A DNA stretch of 41,641 bases from an uncultured Mycoplasmatota bacterium (GTDB lineage: Bacteria > Bacillota_I > Bacilli_A > RF39 > UBA660), in assembly GCA_900543825.1 (NCBI GenBank), contig UQSR01000011.1, positions 1 to 41,641 of the forward strand. Reading direction: 5' to 3'. The notes beneath the pieces are model-generated. The model was given only the letters and a program-made list of their open reading frames with translations. It did not search any database and was not told the origin of the DNA. The translations under genes were made by a program, and so were the position numbers. Positions 1 to 8,088 of the stretch are shown here, piece after piece. Within the stretch, counting starts at the first letter, position 1. Each line of letters starts with the position of its first letter.

Positions 1-1
1 A

Positions 2-2242
2 AGTAGTTTTATATCTCCTTTATGTGTTAATGCTTTAACAAGTGGTGATGTTTATAATTATATAACTAATACTAAAACTACATATAATAATTTAAAAACA
101 AAATTAGAAGTAAGTAAAAATGAAACAAAATATATAGATGATGAAACATTTAAATTTGCTATTGACTTAATAGAAAAAAATGTTGAAAATGATAATAATA
201 CTTTAAATGAGAATGAATTATTATTAGATAATAAAGTATCTTTAAAAAGTCTTATTGAAACTTATTTTAATGAAAAATTAGAAGAATATAATCTTAATTT
301 TTCAAGTGATATTTTACTTGATGTTAATATTTTAGAAGATATTAAATATACTAAAGATGAAGTAGAATATACATTATTAACTAAAGATGAAATATCTAAT
401 GTTTTAATTAATAATTATTTTAAAACATTAAATGATAATATCGTAGCATATAATAGTTTTTATAATGATAAAATAACAGAATATGAAACAGTGTATAATA
501 ATTTAAAAACAAAAAAAGATAATACAATATTATATATTAATAATTTAATAAATGATAGTAAAACATATAAAGATAATGAATTACTATTAGGTAATAATCC
601 TAATATGGAAGTAGATAATGAAGATGTAATAACATTATTTGAAGAAAAAATAAGTTATTTAGAAAATATTGTATTTACTATTGATAATTATAAACAATTA
701 GATAGTAAAATAGATGATATTAAAAATGATGCTAATCGCATTTATAACACATTTAAATCAAATAATAAAGATTATATAGAATTAGGATTAGATGTATTAT
801 TAAATGATTTAAATAATAAGTATAATTTAGTTGATACAACTATAGATAAAACTAATTATTATAATTTAAATAATATTTCAATTTTAAAAGATGTTGTAGA
901 TAATGAAAATAATTTAGTTTTAATTAATGCTAAAATAGAAGAATATTTAGAAAGAAGACCTAGTGATACAGTTACTATTAATACATTACTTTCTAATATA
1001 AATGAAAAAAGAAATGAATTAAATAAAGAATTAGCTATTAAATATCTTGAAGAAATGATAGATAATAATGATTTAACTGAAGAAGATAATATTGATAAAT
1101 TATATGAATTATTACCTTTAACTTATATTAATAAAGATATAAAAGAAAGAATATATACAATTAAATTAAGTTTTTATGATATAAATATTGAAAGTGAAGA
1201 TATAACATTTGAAATAAAAGATAAATATTTTATTATAGATACTTTAATTAATGTAACAAAAGAAGTTTTAGAACAAAATATAATATATAGAAATTTATAT
1301 GAAATAGATGATGATGGTAAATTTGAAATATCAATATATGATAAAAATGATGTGTTAATTCGTACTTATAAAATTATTATAAGAGGGGATTTAAACAATG
1401 ATTTAAGTCTTGATAATATTGATATAAATTTATTTAGAGATAAATTATTAAAAAATGATGAATTAAATGAAGAAGAATTATTTAAATTAGATTTTAATGG
1501 TGATTTAAAAGTTGATTTTGAAGATTTAATGATAGCAAATAATAAAGTTAATGGTTCTGAAGTTGATGTTACTACTACTGCAAATTATGTTATTACAACA
1601 ACAAAAGAAGATAATAAAATATATTATACAATTACTTTAAAAACAGATAATGTAGTAACTGGTATATTATTTGATATAAATATATCTAATAATTTAGATT
1701 TTGATAGTATTACATATTTAAATGATAAATTAAAAGTTAATGATATTACTAATCCTACTAGAATAATAGGAATAGAAGATTTTATAAATGATGAAAAATT
1801 AATTACTCTTTGTTATGAAGATACTAAAGATATGGAAGAAGATAGTATATTTAGTATGGTTGATGTTATTTCTTATTTAAGTAATAAAGAAAAGATTAAT
1901 ATAAAAGAAATATCAAATGTAATACCTAAAAAAGTAGTTAATGTTGAATTACCAAAAGAAGAAGCAAAAGTTATTTATATAGATAATAGTATAAATGATG
2001 ATAGTAATAATTCAAGTAATAATCCTTCTAAAACTCCATCAGATGATAATAAACAAGATGATAATAAGAATATAGAAGATAATAAGGAAAATGAAGAAAA
2101 TTTATTACCAAGCATTCTTAAAATAGCATTAATTGTACTTTTAGGAACATTAATAGTTTATTTTATGAATAGAAATGAAAAAGAAGAAGAATTAAATTTT
2201 GATGAAGAAAAAGATAAAACAAATCAAAAAGAAAATAAATAA
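2..2242 (+). CDS. Large surface protein with dockerin-like and cohesin-like segments and a C-terminal membrane anchor (5' partial)
   Basis: The reading frame is open from the second base of the window, so the gene starts upstream; the GTG at 491 is an internal codon. 746 residues are visible. They begin with what looks like the tail of a signal peptide (ISPLCVNA), followed by about 400 residues of Asn/Asp/Lys-rich, probably helical sequence with a loosely repeated YNNLKTK unit. At about residues 462-520 there are two Ca-binding-loop-like segments (GDLNNDLSLDNID and DFNGDLKVDFEDL), as in type I dockerins. A beta-rich segment (about 525-640, with GILFDINISNNLDFDS) resembles a cohesin. A Ser/Asn/Pro linker, one membrane helix (about 700-720) and a charged tail close the protein. 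It converges on the cohesin-like gene downstream. The dockerin call is fair; the cohesin call is weaker. Function unknown beyond likely surface assembly or adhesion. Confidence 0.75.
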   Translation, partial: SSFISPLCVNALTSGDVYNYITNTKTTYNNLKTKLEVSKNETKYIDDETFKFAIDLIEKNVENDNNTLNENELLLDNKVSLKSLIETYFNEKLEEYNLNFSSDILLDVNILEDIKYTKDEVEYTLLTKDEISNVLINNYFKTLNDNIVAYNSFYNDKITEYETVYNNLKTKKDNTILYINNLINDSKTYKDNELLLGNNPNMEVDNEDVITLFEEKISYLENIVFTIDNYKQLDSKIDDIKNDANRIYNTFKSNNKDYIELGLDVLLNDLNNKYNLVDTTIDKTNYYNLNNISILKDVVDNENNLVLINAKIEEYLERRPSDTVTINTLLSNINEKRNELNKELAIKYLEEMIDNNDLTEEDNIDKLYELLPLTYINKDIKERIYTIKLSFYDINIESEDITFEIKDKYFIIDTLINVTKEVLEQNIIYRNLYEIDDDGKFEISIYDKNDVLIRTYKIIIRGDLNNDLSLDNIDINLFRDKLLKNDELNEEELFKLDFNGDLKVDFEDLMIANNKVNGSEVDVTTTANYVITTTKEDNKIYYTITLKTDNVVTGILFDINISNNLDFDSITYLNDKLKVNDITNPTRIIGIEDFINDEKLITLCYEDTKDMEEDSIFSMVDVISYLSNKEKINIKEISNVIPKKVVNVELPKEEAKVIYIDNSINDDSNNSSNNPSKTPSDDNKQDDNKNIEDNKENEENLLPSILKIALIVLLGTLIVYFMNRNEKEEELNFDEEKDKTNQKENK

Positions 2243-2245
2243 AGA

Positions 2246-2288
2246 TATAAAAACTAGATAGGTTTATTCCTTATCTAGTTCTTTTTTT
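2246..2288. terminator. Bidirectional intrinsic terminator between convergent genes
   Basis: A 9-bp stem, AACTAGATA with TATCTAGTT, is extended by GG/CC towards the loop. It is followed by CTTTTTTT on the plus strand and TTTTTATA on the minus strand, so it can stop transcription of both flanking surface-protein genes. The stop codon of the minus-strand gene (2264-2266) lies inside the hairpin. Confidence 0.8.
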
Positions 2289-3763
2289 GCTTTATCGATT
2301 TCTTTTTTTAAATCTTTTTCTACTTCTTTAATACTTTTTGTTTTATCTTCTTTTTCTAATACTAGTTTTTTATTTACTTTTTTAACTTCTTTAGTCCATT
2401 CAAGATTATTATCTTTTTTCTTTTTATTAGATTTTATATCATCATTTAAAATAGTTTTTTCTTTATCTTTTTTCTTATGTTTTTTATTTTTGGAAGCTGC
2501 AACAACTATTATTAATATTCCAAATAAAACAGATAATCCTGACATAATGTAAACTAAATATTTAGTTTCTTCTAATTTTTCTTCATATAATTTAATTAAA
2601 TCTTTATTAAATATTTGAATTGTCCCTTCATTTTCTTCATACATATAAAGATTAGTAGCAGACGACTCAATATTTGTAGCATAGAATAAATAATAATTAT
2701 TAGTCAATTTATAAACTGTTATTTCGTTATTATTTATTTCTTTTATTTCACTTTTTAAATTATCTACTTTTTTATCAATAATATTTACTTTTACTTTATT
2801 AAATATTATTTCTTGATATAAAGTATAAGTATTATCTTCTTCGTTATAAATATATAAATTAGTATTTCCATCATTATCTTTTAAACCAATTAAAGTATAA
2901 TTAGTAGTTTCATTATATAATGCAGGTATTTTAGTATCATTAATAGTTATTTCTTTATTAGTAAATAATCCTGATTCTGGGATTTTTAAACTTGATTTTC
3001 TTTTTATGATAGTATAAGTATTATCATTTATTTTAACTTCGATAGGGTTTTCATCTAAAACAGTTACTTTAATTGTATAAGTTTTTTTAGTTCCTTTTTG
3101 ACTTGTAACAATTATATCAAATTTATTTTCTCCCTCGCTAACTTTAAATTTGCCAGTTCCAACAATATTAGCAGTTGAGTCTTCTTTTGTAGCATTAATA
3201 GTTATTTCTTCAACCGAAGAGGGGACTTTAACAGTGTAAGTTAAAGTATCTTTATTAAATGTTTGCTCTAAATTATAACCTGTAATAGTTAGACTTTTTA
3301 AATTATTGTTTGTTGAATAAGTAACAGGTTTTGTAGGTTCAGGATTTTTAATTGTAACAGAAGTAGGATCAACAGTAGTTGTAATAGGCTTTTCTGTATC
3401 TATTGATAATATTGAATAAGATTTTACAGATATTCTTGAGTATCCTGTTGCGATAGCTTTAAATGTAAATGTTTTAGCACTTAGTGTACTAAAAGCATTA
3501 TAAGCACAATATCCATCATGGCAAGATGCAGTATCGTGTTCACTTATTAATTTTATCTTTGATGAATCATAATCAAGTGTATACTCACATAAACCTATTT
3601 TTTCACTTGTTTTACTTACACATTTAACTGTTACTGTAAATGTACTACCTGGACTAGGTTTTTTATTTGATGTATATATGTCATAATAGCCACTTGCTGC
3701 TTTGACATTTAAAATAGGCATTATAAATAACCCTAAAAATAAATATATAATTTTTTTCTTCAT
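2264..3763 (-). CDS. Membrane-anchored cohesin-like / cadherin-like beta-sandwich protein
   Basis: The 499-residue protein starts with a signal peptide (residues 1-23, cut expected after NVKA). A cohesin-like module follows at about 25-140: KPSPGSTFTVTVKC is the strand after the typical PG turn, and LDYDSSKIKLIS matches the usual YDP-x-VL strand. It holds several Cys (CEYT, SCHDGYC) that could form disulfides. Residues about 150-235 fit the cadherin-like beta-sandwich family (LTITGYNL, FNKDTLTYTVKVPSS, GENKFDIIV). A further beta-rich region, one membrane helix (about 401-423) and a Lys/Glu-rich cytoplasmic tail complete it. The start has a strong AAAGGAGG site that overlaps the stop of the upstream dockerin gene, so the two are one operon. 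It probably displays the cohesin-like module at the cell surface. Confidence 0.75.
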   Translation of the reverse strand: MKKKIIYLFLGLFIMPILNVKAASGYYDIYTSNKKPSPGSTFTVTVKCVSKTSEKIGLCEYTLDYDSSKIKLISEHDTASCHDGYCAYNAFSTLSAKTFTFKAIATGYSRISVKSYSILSIDTEKPITTTVDPTSVTIKNPEPTKPVTYSTNNNLKSLTITGYNLEQTFNKDTLTYTVKVPSSVEEITINATKEDSTANIVGTGKFKVSEGENKFDIIVTSQKGTKKTYTIKVTVLDENPIEVKINDNTYTIIKRKSSLKIPESGLFTNKEITINDTKIPALYNETTNYTLIGLKDNDGNTNLYIYNEEDNTYTLYQEIIFNKVKVNIIDKKVDNLKSEIKEINNNEITVYKLTNNYYLFYATNIESSATNLYMYEENEGTIQIFNKDLIKLYEEKLEETKYLVYIMSGLSVLFGILIIVVAASKNKKHKKKDKEKTILNDDIKSNKKKKDNNLEWTKEVKKVNKKLVLEKEDKTKSIKEVEKDLKKEIDKAKKELDKE

Positions 3764-3775
3764 AATTTTCCTCCT

Positions 3776-4924
3776 TTATTTTAATGTAATATATTTTAAT
3801 ATATGTTTTTTAATTCTAAGCATATCAACAGGACTAACACTGTTATCATAGTTTGTATCACATGCTTCATAATATTCGTCTTTTAATGTAGTATATTTTA
3901 ATATATGTTTTTGAATTCTAAGTAAGTCAACTGCAGTTATTTTACCATCACCATTTGTATCTCCTTTAATAACAATAGTATAAGTTTTTTCATATGAATT
4001 ATTTTTAATAATTAACTTATCTCCTGTTTTTAAAATACTATTATTTGGAGTGTTATCTTTATTTGTAATAGTTATATTAACATCAGTATTAGCTTGTTTT
4101 ATAAGATTAATAAGATATGAAACATTTTTATTTTCACCAATACCACTTATATATAAATCATTAGTTTTTACATCAACATTTTTTAAGATATCTTCAATAG
4201 GCAAGTCATCACTTGTTTCATTATCTTTTCTTATTAGTTTTACTTTACCGTCGAATACTCCTATTATTCTCCATAGTTCACAATTAGTAGATGGATAACT
4301 ATCACAATTAAAGTATATATAGTTATTTGGAGAGGCTCCATAGTATCTTATATTACCAGCGGTATCTTTCATTAGGTTATTTGTAGTATCATACTGATAT
4401 GTAATACTGTTATTTGTTACTGGTGTCTTGGTACTATTATCATACAACTCTGTTATGTATCCTGCAAAGGAGTTTGTATAAGTCTTTGTTACTAAAGTAG
4501 AGTCTGATGGTACTATTAAGTCTCCTCCATTTTCATAACCCATGACTGCGGTTATTTCTACAGTAGTATTAGAGGATGTTTTGTTTTTTAGATGTAGTTT
4601 TATATATTTGTTATCATTAGCTCCTATGGTTCCTGTTACTTTGTCTTTACTATCACTATATACTTTTACTTCTATATTGGAATTATTATAGGCTACACCA
4701 TATGATACTGTACCATTATTGGTATTATTTATCTGATATATTACTGTTTTTTCTTCATTGGCTGCTAAAGATACTATATTACTATCTGTTAGATTTATTG
4801 TATAGTAGTCACCGTTATTAGTGGTTTTAGTAGTTAATGCATAAGTATTGTAAAGTAGATATATACCTGTTAATACTATTAATGATATTATTGTTATAAT
4901 TATGATTTTTTTATTTTTATTCAT
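3776..4924 (-). CDS. Secreted or membrane-tethered protein with C-terminal type I dockerin
   Basis: 382 residues from an ATG preceded by AGGTGATAGAT; the in-frame GTG three codons upstream is part of that site. An N-terminal hydrophobic helix (about residues 6-27) ends in NTYAL and may be a signal peptide or an anchor. Residues 30-150 are beta-rich, and a Cys pair brackets FNCDSYPSTNCELWRIIGV, a motif I recall from surface proteins of uncultured gut Firmicutes. The last 62 residues are a clear dockerin: GDTNGDGKITAVDLLRIQKHIL then CDTNYDNSVSPVDMLRIKKH, two Ca-loops each followed by a helix. The dockerin is preceded by the beta-grasp-like segment often seen before it (TGDKLIIKNNSYEKTYTIVIKGD). 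The natural partner would be the cohesin-like protein encoded 12 bp downstream. No catalytic domain is visible. Confidence 0.82.
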   Translation of the reverse strand: MNKNKKIIIITIISLIVLTGIYLLYNTYALTTKTTNNGDYYTINLTDSNIVSLAANEEKTVIYQINNTNNGTVSYGVAYNNSNIEVKVYSDSKDKVTGTIGANDNKYIKLHLKNKTSSNTTVEITAVMGYENGGDLIVPSDSTLVTKTYTNSFAGYITELYDNSTKTPVTNNSITYQYDTTNNLMKDTAGNIRYYGASPNNYIYFNCDSYPSTNCELWRIIGVFDGKVKLIRKDNETSDDLPIEDILKNVDVKTNDLYISGIGENKNVSYLINLIKQANTDVNITITNKDNTPNNSILKTGDKLIIKNNSYEKTYTIVIKGDTNGDGKITAVDLLRIQKHILKYTTLKDEYYEACDTNYDNSVSPVDMLRIKKHILKYITLK

Positions 4925-4990
4925 ATCTATCACCTATTTTTACTCAATATTAAGATATCATATTTTATATTTTTTTTCAATAGTTTATAG

Positions 4991-5018
4991 AAAAAAAATA
5001 AGACCTATTTATAGGTCA
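4991..5018 (-). terminator. Intrinsic terminator
   Basis: On the minus strand GACCTAT-AA-ATAGGTC is followed by TTATTTTTTTT, directly after the stop of the small gene at 5019. Confidence 0.8.
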
Positions 5019-5345
5019 TTATCTAGATATGTATATATCTCTTATTGTATTTATGGGAATATATTCATTATCCATAGTAATTAAATTTGTTTTTGTTTTC
5101 CCTACTATACGTTTATTTGTTTTACCTTTATCTGTGACTATTGTCACATCTATCTTATATATATAGTTTGGAGAGTTAAAGATATTGTATATTTTTTGTT
5201 CTACTGTATAGTTATTTTTATTATTGATAAAAATATTGTTATTAGATATTTTTCTATCGTTATTATATATAGTAGAATACATTTTTTCATTATTATTAAT
5301 ATCTTTATCTATTGTATTATGATACATCTTTGGTAGTTCTTTCAA
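5019..5345 (-). CDS. Small hypothetical protein, possibly YolD-like C-terminal fold
   Basis: 108 residues starting at a TTG with a well placed AGAGGTGA site seven bases upstream, and ended by its own terminator, so it is likely a real gene. The N-terminal half is Asn/Lys-rich and unstructured in appearance. The C-terminal half (KRIVGKTKTNLITMDNEYIP, then IRDIYI) has the alternating short-strand pattern of YolD-like small beta domains, but this match is by eye and weak. It is divergent from the RodA/FtsW-type gene. Function unknown. Confidence 0.55.
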   Translation of the reverse strand: MKELPKMYHNTIDKDINNNEKMYSTIYNNDRKISNNNIFINNKNNYTVEQKIYNIFNSPNYIYKIDVTIVTDKGKTNKRIVGKTKTNLITMDNEYIPINTIRDIYISR

Positions 5346-5440
5346 CTATTATCACCTCTAATAAATTATATGAAAATGGTTATATATATATTTATTATTT
5401 TTTTATTTTGTGGTATTATAATAACTAGAGTGTGATATGG

Positions 5441-6571
5441 ATGAAAAAAGAATCTAAATTTAAAGTTGAAGGTAAAATATTAATTCCTATAATATTGTTT
5501 GCTATTATTAGTGTAATTACTATATATGCTACGAGAAGTTTACTTCCTAGCGACTATCAAAGTTTTTATTTAAAACAGATATTATGGTATGTACTTGGTT
5601 TTGGGCTTGCTTATATTATGATGATATTTGGTAATAAGTTTTTATATAATAATGCTTATATTTTATATTTTATTGGAGTTATTTTATTAATATTGGTACT
5701 ACTATTTGGTAAACCTATTAATAATGCTAGATGTTGGTTTATTATTCCTTATATTGGTAGTTTTCAACCTTCGGAATTTATGAAAATATTTTTAATTATT
5801 ATATTATCAAGATTAATTAATGATTTTAATGAAAGTAGAAATAATAATGATACAATGGAAGAATTTAAGTTTCTTTTAAAGGTATTGGTTATAGTTGGTA
5901 TTCCTTCGGTTCTTACTTTTATTGAACCTGATACTGGGGCGGTACTTATATATTTTATTATTACTGTTGTTATGTTATTTGTTGGTGGTTTTAAAGCTAG
6001 ATGGTTTGTTATTACTACTTGTATTATACTTATTTGTGGTGGTGTATTTTTAGGAATATATTTTATGAATCAGGATTTATTTATTGATATCTTTGGAACT
6101 AGTTTCTTTTATCGTATGGATAGAATTCTTAATTGGTCTAATAGTAATGGACTTCAACTTACTAATGGGCTTACTGCGATTGGATCTGGGGGAATGTTAG
6201 GACATGGATTTAATCATACACCAATATATTTTCCGGAAATGCAAACTGATTTTATCTTTGCGGTATTTGCTTCTAATTTTGGTTTTTTGGGTACTTTATT
6301 GTTACTTGGACTTATTGTATTCTTTGATTTAAATATTATTTCTTTGGCTAATAAATCACATAATGATAATGATAAATTATTAGTTGGTGGTATTATCGCG
6401 GTTCTTCTTTTTCAACAAATGCAAAATATTGGTATGACTTTAGGTTTATTACCTATTATGGGTATTACTTTACCTTTTATATCTTATGGTGGTTCTTCTT
6501 TATTATCTTATATGATACTTATTGGTATGTTATTTAATATTTCAAATGAAAATTTAAGATTTAAAAACTAA
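5441..6571 (+). CDS. rodA: RodA/FtsW/SpoVE-family peptidoglycan glycosyltransferase (SEDS)
   Basis: SEDS proteins polymerise glycan strands from lipid II in the membrane together with a class B penicillin-binding protein. The 376-residue protein has about ten hydrophobic helices and the family signatures: SFQPSEFMKIFL, EPDTGAVLIYF, TAIGSGGMLGHGF, PEMQTDFIFAVFA, and LPFISYGGSSLLSYMILIG near the C-terminus. I chose ATG 5441 over the GTG at 5432, which lies too close to a possible binding site. The stretch normally reading AEELGF is ASNFGF here. RodA is favoured over FtsW because there is no FtsW-like cell-division context; SpoVE is also possible in a spore-former. It stands alone on the plus strand. 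Confidence 0.85.
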   Translation: MKKESKFKVEGKILIPIILFAIISVITIYATRSLLPSDYQSFYLKQILWYVLGFGLAYIMMIFGNKFLYNNAYILYFIGVILLILVLLFGKPINNARCWFIIPYIGSFQPSEFMKIFLIIILSRLINDFNESRNNNDTMEEFKFLLKVLVIVGIPSVLTFIEPDTGAVLIYFIITVVMLFVGGFKARWFVITTCIILICGGVFLGIYFMNQDLFIDIFGTSFFYRMDRILNWSNSNGLQLTNGLTAIGSGGMLGHGFNHTPIYFPEMQTDFIFAVFASNFGFLGTLLLLGLIVFFDLNIISLANKSHNDNDKLLVGGIIAVLLFQQMQNIGMTLGLLPIMGITLPFISYGGSSLLSYMILIGMLFNISNENLRFKN

Positions 6572-6582
6572 ATCTTATTTTT

Positions 6583-6804
6583 TTATTTTAATACATCTAG
6601 GAATGTTTGAATCATGCTTATATTATTTAACATTTTATTAAATTTATCACTTGGATTCAATTTATATTTATTTTTCATATCCGCTATAAAGTCTTTATAG
6701 GAGTTTGGATTTCTATTTAATCTTTTATACCAGTATGGGTTTTCTCTAATAAATGATGTTTGCATGGGATCGCTTCCTATTTTTATTTGTAGTTCAGTAG
6801 TCAT
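6583..6804 (-). CDS. ylbE: YlbE-like protein
   Basis: The 73-residue protein resembles Bacillus YlbE along its length: FIRENPYWYKRLNRNPNSY corresponds to FIREQP-WYRKLTRNP in YlbE, and the C-terminal helix (MLNNISMIQTFLDVLK) is similar. Its ATG overlaps the stop of the upstream ylbD-like gene by one base, so the pair is translationally coupled, as the two genes are adjacent in Bacillus. The molecular function of the family is not known. There is no ylbF downstream here; the next gene is the convergent rodA. Confidence 0.8.
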   Translation of the reverse strand: MTTELQIKIGSDPMQTSFIRENPYWYKRLNRNPNSYKDFIADMKNKYKLNPSDKFNKMLNNISMIQTFLDVLK

Positions 6805-7169
6805 TAGTCATCAAACTTCTTATATATTGGTCTTGGGGTGTATGTACTAGTAGAAGATGTATTGTTTTTGGTAATCATATCACCGAATAAACTTATGGCT
6901 TTTTGGATAGATGTTATACCATCTTGTAGTTTGTCTGGATCTATATTCTTGGCCATTTCCATTATATTAGAGAGACTTGATAGTTTGGTATTATTTACTT
7001 TGGGTTGGGGTTCTTCTTTCTTTAGATATTCATTCCATATATTATTATCTTCACCATATAAATCATATAGTTCATAGAACTTTTGCCAGGTCATTTTGTT
7101 TTCTTTTACATATGTAACTAATACTTGATTTTTTTTTACGAACTCTTTAAAGCTGTCTACTTTTGTCAT
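6804..7169 (-). CDS. ylbD: YlbD-type putative spore coat protein
   Basis: 121 residues from the ATG at 7169, which has AGGTGA five bases upstream; a longer reading from further upstream has no binding site. The N-terminal half matches YlbD: FKEFVKKNQVLVTYVKENKM then TWQKFYELYDLYGEDNNIWN, where YlbD has FKxFVKKHP..., TWQ-LFEDW-LLGED-P-W. A low-complexity Pro/Ser/Thr tail follows. YlbD is annotated as a putative coat protein in Bacillus, which fits the other spore genes in the window. It is the first gene of a two-gene unit with ylbE. Confidence 0.78.
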   Translation of the reverse strand: MTKVDSFKEFVKKNQVLVTYVKENKMTWQKFYELYDLYGEDNNIWNEYLKKEEPQPKVNNTKLSSLSNIMEMAKNIDPDKLQDGITSIQKAISLFGDMITKNNTSSTSTYTPRPIYKKFDD

Positions 7170-7220
7170 AGTATCACCTACCATAAGTATATGCTTTTTA
7201 TGATATAAAGTTACAGATAT

Positions 7221-7252
7221 AAAAAAAATAATCAATTTGATTTTGATTATTT
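7221..7252 (-). terminator. Intrinsic terminator
   Basis: On the minus strand AATAATCAA pairs with TTGATTATT around AATCAAA and is followed by TTTTTT, directly after the stop of the gene at 7254. The same DNA is the upstream region of ylbD. Confidence 0.7.
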
Positions 7253-7253
7253 T

Positions 7254-8009
7254 TTAGTTATTAAATAATGACATCTGACCATCAACTGTATAGTCCTTAG
7301 TAAGTTTTCTTACTCTATAGCTGCCTAATGTTTCTTTTTGATTTTCTTTTATTAAATTTTCTTTTAGTAATGATAGTTTTTCTTGTCTTTCTTTATCAAG
7401 CATATCTTTGGTTATACCTAATGATCTATATGCTTTTGCAGCATTATAATTATATACAAACATAGCTAGATCATGTAATGATTTATAATTTAATTTACAT
7501 TCATCAGTGGATGGATTATATTTATATATTTCTCTTTGAAAAAAGTCACTTAGTATTTTACTATTTTCAAAATCATAATGGTGTTTTGCTATCAATGATA
7601 AGTTAGCTATATTTATGCTGTTGTTATAGCTATTACGATAATACGATGATAGTTTTTCTAAGAATGTGTAATCTCTTTGCTTGCTTATTAAGATACTTCT
7701 TAAATATAGTTGATCTAAATATTTACTTTCTTTTTGATATATTAATCCGTATTTTACTTTTATTAAATTATTATTTTGTTTACGTCTAATACTTAATTCT
7801 TTTGTTATTTCATCGATTGATATTATACCTGCTTGATATAGTTTCTTCTTGAATTCATATTCATCTTGATACTTTGAAGTTAAATCGTCTAATTCATCTA
7901 GACTAAGCGCTTCTCCTTTAAACTTGGATGTTTTGATAAATCCTTCTAGTAATAATAGATTTAATTTCTTATATTCGCCTTTGTTTGCTATTGTTAAATA
8001 ATATGCCAT
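7254..8009 (-). CDS. Hypothetical protein with C-terminal sliding-clamp-binding-like peptide
   Basis: 251 residues, predicted mostly helical, soluble, Lys/Tyr/Leu-rich; start ATG preceded by GAGAGGGGCGA at a good distance. I do not recognise the family. A short N-terminal strand (MAYYLTIAN) and charged helices with many Tyr residues fill the body. The last residues are DGQMSLFNN: QMSLF fits the bacterial beta-clamp binding consensus QL(S/D)LF and sits at the extreme C-terminus, where such peptides usually occur (for example in DNA polymerases and mismatch-repair proteins). The gene has its own terminator and sits between ylbD-ylbE and htpG, so context does not help. Confidence 0.65.
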   Translation of the reverse strand: MAYYLTIANKGEYKKLNLLLLEGFIKTSKFKGEALSLDELDDLTSKYQDEYEFKKKLYQAGIISIDEITKELSIRRKQNNNLIKVKYGLIYQKESKYLDQLYLRSILISKQRDYTFLEKLSSYYRNSYNNSINIANLSLIAKHHYDFENSKILSDFFQREIYKYNPSTDECKLNYKSLHDLAMFVYNYNAAKAYRSLGITKDMLDKERQEKLSLLKENLIKENQKETLGSYRVRKLTKDYTVDGQMSLFNN

Positions 8010-8059
8010 GTTATCGCCCCTCTCAACTTAATTATATATAATTTATATATATATGTCAA

Positions 8060-8085
8060 AGAAAAAGACCTGAAAATAGGTCTTT
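8060..8085 (-). terminator. Intrinsic terminator of htpG
   Basis: Minus strand AAAGACC-TATTTTCA-GGTCTTT followed by TTCTTTG, three bases after the htpG stop codon. Confidence 0.8.
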
Positions 8086-8088
8086 GTG

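Noticed and set aside
491..2242. A complete gene starting at the GTG at 491
   Set aside because: The same frame is open from position 2 with the same composition and repeat style, and no ribosome binding site precedes the GTG. It is an internal Val codon of a longer gene.
7185..7211. AC-N16-CATATACTT upstream of ylbD as a SigK promoter
   Set aside because: The expected start point would fall inside the ylbD ribosome binding site (7174-7179), leaving almost no leader, and the last base of the -10 does not match.
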